Shown here piece by piece: positions 58,930 to 64,000 of a stretch of 64,000 bases of DNA; the first letter of the stretch is position 1, and every line of letters starts with the position of its first letter. Under the pieces are notes generated by a model, which was not told the DNA's origin, made no database searches, and saw only the letters and a list, made by a program, of their open reading frames with translations. The DNA lies in NCBI GenBank assembly GCA_947179155.2, contig OX359278.1, positions 27,774,297-27,838,296 of the forward strand. The letters run 5' to 3'. A program made the translations under genes and the position numbers. Origin of the DNA: Hedera helix (Eukaryota > Streptophyta > Magnoliopsida > Apiales > Araliaceae).

Positions 58930-59930
58930 TATTTATATTTTAATAATAGTAATAATTTAATATTTGGTAATATCACCCTCGTTAAGAAAATAAATTTTAT
59001 TTTAAATTATATTATCTAAATAATACTTAATATACTTGAAATATAATTATACTTATAGTTAAATAATAGTAACAAATTCAAGTTAGGTAATACGTTCTAT
59101 AATTATTTTCTTTTCAAATTATGTTATCTAAGTTGTAATAAAATCTTATTTATAATTATAAAAAAACAATATTAGATAATATGATCTTGTTAATTATTTA
59201 TTTTTTCAATCTATTCAATGCATGAGCAATAATGTGTGCACATTTTGTGCCATAAATTTAATTTATAATATATTTTTTTTTATATAAATGTAAAAAATTA
59301 ATATTAAGTAAGATAAATTTGAATGTATAATTATATTTATATTTTATTAAAAATATTAACAAATTCATACTAGGTAAGATAATCTTTATTAAAATTATTT
59401 TCTTCTCAAATTTTATAATCTAAGTAGTAATATATCTTACTTAAACAATTACTTGTGTACTTCATCCGTTCCAAATTATAAGATCAATAGTGATTTTGAT
59501 AAATCAATTTGAAACATTTAAAAACTCAAAATTAACATGAATTCAACTTGTTTATGTCAATACAATTATGAATATTATGAATTATACAAAAAGTACGACT
59601 ACTTATATATAAGATTTATTATTTTAAAAAATTAAATGAATCGTGTCAATTTTGAATTTGAAAATGTTTCAAGTTGACTTTTTAATAATCAGCAGTGACC
59701 TTATAATTTGGGACAGAGGGAGTATATAAAAATATGTAAATATATATGTAATCATTCTAATGGTAGGTAACATGATATTCTTTCTTTGTAAAAGTATATT
59801 AGGTTGAATGAATGTAGGAAAGTCGAATTTATGTATAAATAATAATAAAAATAAAAGGTACTAGTAGGTAAGATAATATTATTTTGATTGTTTCTTATAA
59901 AATTATATTACTAATCATAACTTCTGATTT
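58930..59930. repeat. Degenerate ~120-bp repeat modules, interrupted by a MITE
   Basis: Repeated order AATAGTAACAAATT, TAGGTAATA, a short variable part, ATTATTTTCTT, AAATTAT.TTATCTAA, at about 58940, 59064, 59350 and partly 59160, 59760 and 59850. Heavily diverged. Confidence 0.5.
59460..59722. mobile_element. Stowaway-like MITE
   Basis: 263 bp with inverted ends: CTTCATCCGTTCCAAATTAT at the left and, read from the right, CTCCCTCTGTCCCAAATTAT. TA dinucleotides flank both sides (59458-59459, 59723-59724), the target duplication of Tc1/mariner-type Stowaway elements. No coding capacity. Confidence 0.85.
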
Positions 59931-60084
59931 GGATAGACAAATAAAAAAAAGTTAATTTAAAGTAGGAAAAGTAAGAGCTTGAACAAAACAAAAAAAGGGA
60001 CGACGAAAGTAAGAGGTTGAACCAAAAAAAGGGAAAATGAAAGTAAAAGGTTGCACACAAAAAAATAAATAAATAAAAAAAATT

Positions 60085-60107
60085 GGGGGGGGGGGGGGGG
60101 GGGGGGG
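60085..60107. repeat. Poly-G run
   Basis: 23 consecutive G. Confidence 0.95.
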
Positions 60108-60276
60108 TTAGTATAATCAAATTGTCTATGTAATTATAGTACTAACATCATGTCCCGCGCAAAGCATGACTCTTATTTTAAAATATGAATTATTGATATT
60201 TTATTGTATTTTGTGTAAATTTAATATTAGATTTATTAGAAAATAATTTCATTCTAATAAAAATAAAAAACAATTT

Positions 60277-60476
60277 NNNNNNNNNNNNNNNNNNNNNNNN
60301 NNNNNNNNNNNNNNNNNNNNNNNNNNNNNNNNNNNNNNNNNNNNNNNNNNNNNNNNNNNNNNNNNNNNNNNNNNNNNNNNNNNNNNNNNNNNNNNNNNNN
60401 NNNNNNNNNNNNNNNNNNNNNNNNNNNNNNNNNNNNNNNNNNNNNNNNNNNNNNNNNNNNNNNNNNNNNNNNNNNN
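60277..60476. other. Assembly gap (200 N)
   Basis: Run of 200 unknown bases. Confidence 1.
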
Positions 60477-61016
60477 TCTAATAATCATTATTAGCCACAT
60501 AATTTAAATACAAATTTGACCCAAATAAAAGACAAAATCCAATTAATATGTTTTTAAAATATATAATTTTTATTTTTTTATAGGTTATTACAATATTATA
60601 TGTATTACAAAATATATTAACTATTAAACTTCAAACTTTAGTTATCAATTCTATTTCATATAGGAGATGTTTTGTTAATTAATAGTATAAAATCAATTCT
60701 AGCTTATATATTAGTGATTAAAATTCAGTTAACTGATTTTAAAATTAAAAATCATAATAGCAACTCATTGTTTATAAAAATATATTATGACTGAATTGTA
60801 ATTAGTATCAAAAGTCTTTATATATATAATGTAACTCAGTATTCGACAACAAATTTGTACCCCATAAGATTCATTTAGCTAATTAAATATACAATTTTAT
60901 ATTTTCGAGTAAAGTTTTTAGACATTCTAATCCGTTAGTGAAATTTTTAAAAATATTTTATAATATAATAATTATATATAAATTTAATAAAAAAATTATA
61001 AATTATGCTATTTGAA
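60477..61016. other. AT-rich stretch
   Basis: Nothing recognised. Confidence 0.5.
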
Positions 61017-61029
61017 AAACAAAGTCGTA

Positions 61030-61150
61030 TCACCACATAGTAATGGCCAAGTGATCACTCCCTCCTCTAAGTATTCAAGGGGATGGAATTTTGATTCTTG
61101 TTGTAGGCATGTGTGAGTATGAATTTAAATTTAGCAAAAAAAAAAAAAAC
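61030..61150 (+). mobile_element. tRNA-derived SINE
   Basis: About 120 bp with an A-box-like TAGTAATGGCCAAGTGATC and a degenerate B-box-like GGAATTTTGATTC, ending in a poly-A tail of about 14 A. Flanked by a 13-bp target duplication with one mismatch (61017-61029 AAACAAAGTCGTA and 61151-61163 AAACAAACTCGTA). These are the marks of LINE-mobilised retroposition. Non-coding. Confidence 0.8.
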
Positions 61151-61163
61151 AAACAAACTCGTA

Positions 61164-64000
61164 CGGGTAGTTAACGATTTTTAATTGACAAAATGTTCCA
61201 GTTTCATTTTTAAGTAGTTCAGATGAATAATTATAAAGATTAAAAATTGATTGGCCTATAGGAGAAAATGGGTCAACTTCAATGAATTTTCCTATTACTA
61301 GGGGTATTTCTAAAATTTTTTCTAGAGTCACATGCCTAACACATGACCCTAACCAGAAAACTCAATAAATAGCCCCCTCATTCCATAAGGAGGGAACTTT
61401 TGGAACTTTGAGATCTTTGGCCACTTAAGAGTTCTCTCTCTCAAAACACAAAAGAAGTTGGAAGGAATTGCGAAATTTGTGAACAAATTTGAATCAAGGA
61501 AATCAAGTGTTGGCGTTGCTTATCTTGAATCCACTCAAAATCGTATAACACTTGACACGACTCTCGGACACTAGCGATCAAGTCGGAATCCTGAGAGTTA
61601 TGCCACATAGTAATTGCTCACCGATTCTTCTCTCCTTTTCAATCCGTTGATCGATTCCTTATTATTCGCAGATTTCTCGCATCCACTATTACTACGAACT
61701 CTAACCCTAGTAAAATACGAGATTTTTTTGTCTTCATTCTTTTGGCTACTTTGCTGGGGTGGGGATGTATAGGATTTGTGAAGAGTGCTTACGACTAGAA
61801 GGAGGAAAACAACCAAGAGCTCATTGGTTGGAGTTATCAAAGATCATATTTGAAAATTTTCACCAATTGAAGCGACTAGAGTCAGAAGCCTACAAATTAC
61901 AACAAGAAAGGGAAAATTTCAAAAAGTATTTCAACAAATTTTCTTTACTTTTTGATTTCCCAAAGTAAAGAGAACTAGGGGCAAGATGTATTCCATAATT
62001 CATATATTTTTCATATTGGGGGAAGTACACTATACCATTCTTTTTAAATTTATTAAGATTTTCATTTGTGCAAAATTAACGTGAGTGCACTAAAGATTTT
62101 ATTGATAATCTAAAAAAAAATTAAAGATTTTATTGATGATTTAAAAAAAATAACCTTAGGGTTCGGCTCTACAGGGTTCGGCCTTGATATATATATATAA
62201 TTGCCCCCACGAACTTCCGTAGAATTCATGTTGCATATGTTATTGGTTGCTTTAATTATAATTAATAGGCCCTATGCATATATATACAAGTGCTTAGCCA
62301 ATGAATGGGATGTGTGTTAAGGGCCTTAAGGCTAAGCTGTAGCATGGGTCTGTACACGAAATGCTTCTATATGATTAAGTGGGACCAAGTGATGTTTTAA
62401 ACCTAAAGACACTTTATTGCTATTTGCTATTTGCTATTTGCTAGTGACAAACTTGACTATATAACGTCACAAAATTTTCCAATTTCTGTGGAGCTAATTG
62501 CTCCCTGCCTTTTCAAGGTCTGAACAATTAGAGTGTTTAAAGGATTTAGTTTTGGCAGTCTCAATAAATTATCTGTAACTATAATGAAGCCTACACGTGA
62601 TAATCAATATCAATCTAATTCATCATTTGTTAAATTACCTAATTAATCTAATTCATCATTTGTTAAATTAACCAATTAACCTTACAATTCATTGGAATTT
62701 TTTGAGATTTTATTTACATGCGAAATTAACATATTTACATTAAAATATTTATTCATGGTCAGGTTATGAAGGAGTTTAAAAAAAAGTTTCTAGGGCTCAT
62801 ATAAATATGTTTCCTTGTTTTCTTCATGTAAAATAAAAGTGCATCAAATTAGGAGTCCATCATGCATTATTCTGTTTTAATGATATTGTACCGACTCCAT
62901 GCCATAAATCAAGATATGAATTATGGCATTAAATCATGATATGCATTATTTTGTTTTACACGATATGCCTAACTTTATTCCATAATTCATGATATGCATT
63001 ATTCTGTTATGCTTAATGAAGATATCCTTCTTAAAGAGGTAAGTTTGAAGAAGGAAAGAAACATTTATTATGAAATTACATTTATGTTAGGAGATGGAAC
63101 ATTGTTACATTATATGTTATTATTGAACGTAATACGCCCTCAAATCAATCATATGTTGATATAATAAGCATATACTTTATTATTTTATTCAAATATTAAT
63201 AAAAAAAAATTATTTATTTAAAAACATTTATTTATTCATAATTGATTGGTTGAATTAATTATATGGATAAACTCATTGTTTTCGAGCAATACTTTTAGAA
63301 TCATAATGATGATTATGCTTATGAGATCTAAATTCTAGAGAACTCAAAACTAAAATATTCCTAATTGTTGTATCACTAAAACGAGGATTAGTGAATCGGG
63401 ATAAATTAGTAGATACTATTTTTGCTCTTATGAAAAGGATGATTGATCTCATAAATTATTTGTGTTGAGACATTAAAGCAAGTATGTAGGTGCTTATTGG
63501 AGAATAAGTTCACTGAATGTAACTCGCTTAAAGAACACCTAATGGAGTTTTATTTGTCTGTCAATAGAAGTTCTTAATGTGATAGTAGTATATGTGATCC
63601 TTGGACTTGAGATCATCATAGTTCCTTGTGCATGATGAGTTATACTTTGACACATTCCTTAAGACTCTTCGGGTATAATAAATTATACACAGAGGTAGGT
63701 GAATGATCAACAAAGGATCTACCACTTCTAGTAAAGGAAGAGAATGTCATATGTGATTCGATAAATAATAACTCAGTAGTACTTGGCCAAGGTAAAATGA
63801 AATTAGAAAGGAGTTTTTAATTTACATTATTTAGAGTTGTGCATTTTAGAATTGAAATCCATATGATCAAATTAAATAAGACTTGATAGTAATTTCATGT
63901 GTTATATTTGATTGAGACATTGTGTGGTAGAATAATTGAATTGTACGGTAACTATTCACGTATTAGGTTCTTGTGATTAAATGTTGATATTCATATTATC
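61164..64000. other. Non-coding right end of window
   Basis: No supportable gene. 61366-61440 has AATAAATAGCCCC followed by a CT-rich leader-like stretch, possibly an LTR or gene promoter. Short tandem repeats: 62095-62150 (~33 bp, AAAGATTTTATTGAT), 62418-62442 (TTGCTA units), 62608-62690 (~34 bp, TCTAATTCATCATTTGTTAA) and 62860-63005 (three copies of ATGATATGCATTATT-like words). The final 600 bp look like single-copy or old repeat DNA. Confidence 0.5.

Noticed and set aside
61759..61968. 69-codon frame with a Lys/Glu-rich, helix-like sequence
   Set aside because: Short, unrecognised, in AT-rich DNA; no splice or promoter support beyond a distant TATA-like word.

Overview
This is repeat-dominated nuclear DNA of a flowering plant, most likely a dicot. 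It is AT-rich, with long-LTR Ty3/gypsy retrotransposons primed by initiator-Met tRNA, En/Spm (CACTA) transposase genes with plant-type introns, a Stowaway-like MITE, a tRNA-derived SINE, TA/CA/G microsatellites and a plant UDP-glycosyltransferase fragment. No intact ordinary host gene is visible. There are two assembly gaps (10322-10344 and 60277-60476).

Layout. 1-8831: an old, decayed Ty3/gypsy element (A) on the + strand. Its 5' LTR is cut by the window edge, and a 3.6 kb minus-strand solo LTR (2925-6569, perfect 5-bp target duplication) splits its reverse transcriptase. 9323-9703: the C-terminal part of a UDP-glycosyltransferase pseudogene. 10366-14900: a 3.3 kb 5' LTR (B) with primer site and a non-coding leader. 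15492-24760: a minus-strand, multi-exon En/Spm-type (Transposase_24-like) gene with near-intact splice sites; a 4.2 kb solo LTR (C, 18816-23012) sits in its first intron. 25786-39496: a young, almost complete Del/Tekay-type chromovirus (D). Its two 3.8 kb LTRs differ by exactly two deletions plus a few substitutions, and it carries an extra acidic coiled-coil ORF upstream of gag-pol. 39497-48753: an older, pseudogenised relative (E) whose 5' LTR lost its first ~0.87 kb at the junction with D. 50675-54498: a plus-strand TNP2-type CACTA transposase pseudogene. 55495-57500: a truncated minus-strand Ty3/gypsy element (LTR, primer site, gag). 57501-64000: AT-rich sequence with decayed repeats, a MITE and a SINE.

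Main points. The most unusual object is element D: its 285-residue ORF1 is GC-richer than its surroundings and lies between the primer-binding site and gag. The long LTRs of five different elements share an architecture: a GA-rich leader exon with a splice-donor-like site, a long AT-rich stretch containing a CpG-rich palindromic island and AT hairpins, a conserved short block, then a splice-acceptor-like CAG. Further acceptor-like sites lie just before ORF1 and gag of D and gag of E. I infer that these elements may splice a leader intron that begins inside the LTR and so make subgenomic mRNAs. This is inference and needs RNA evidence.
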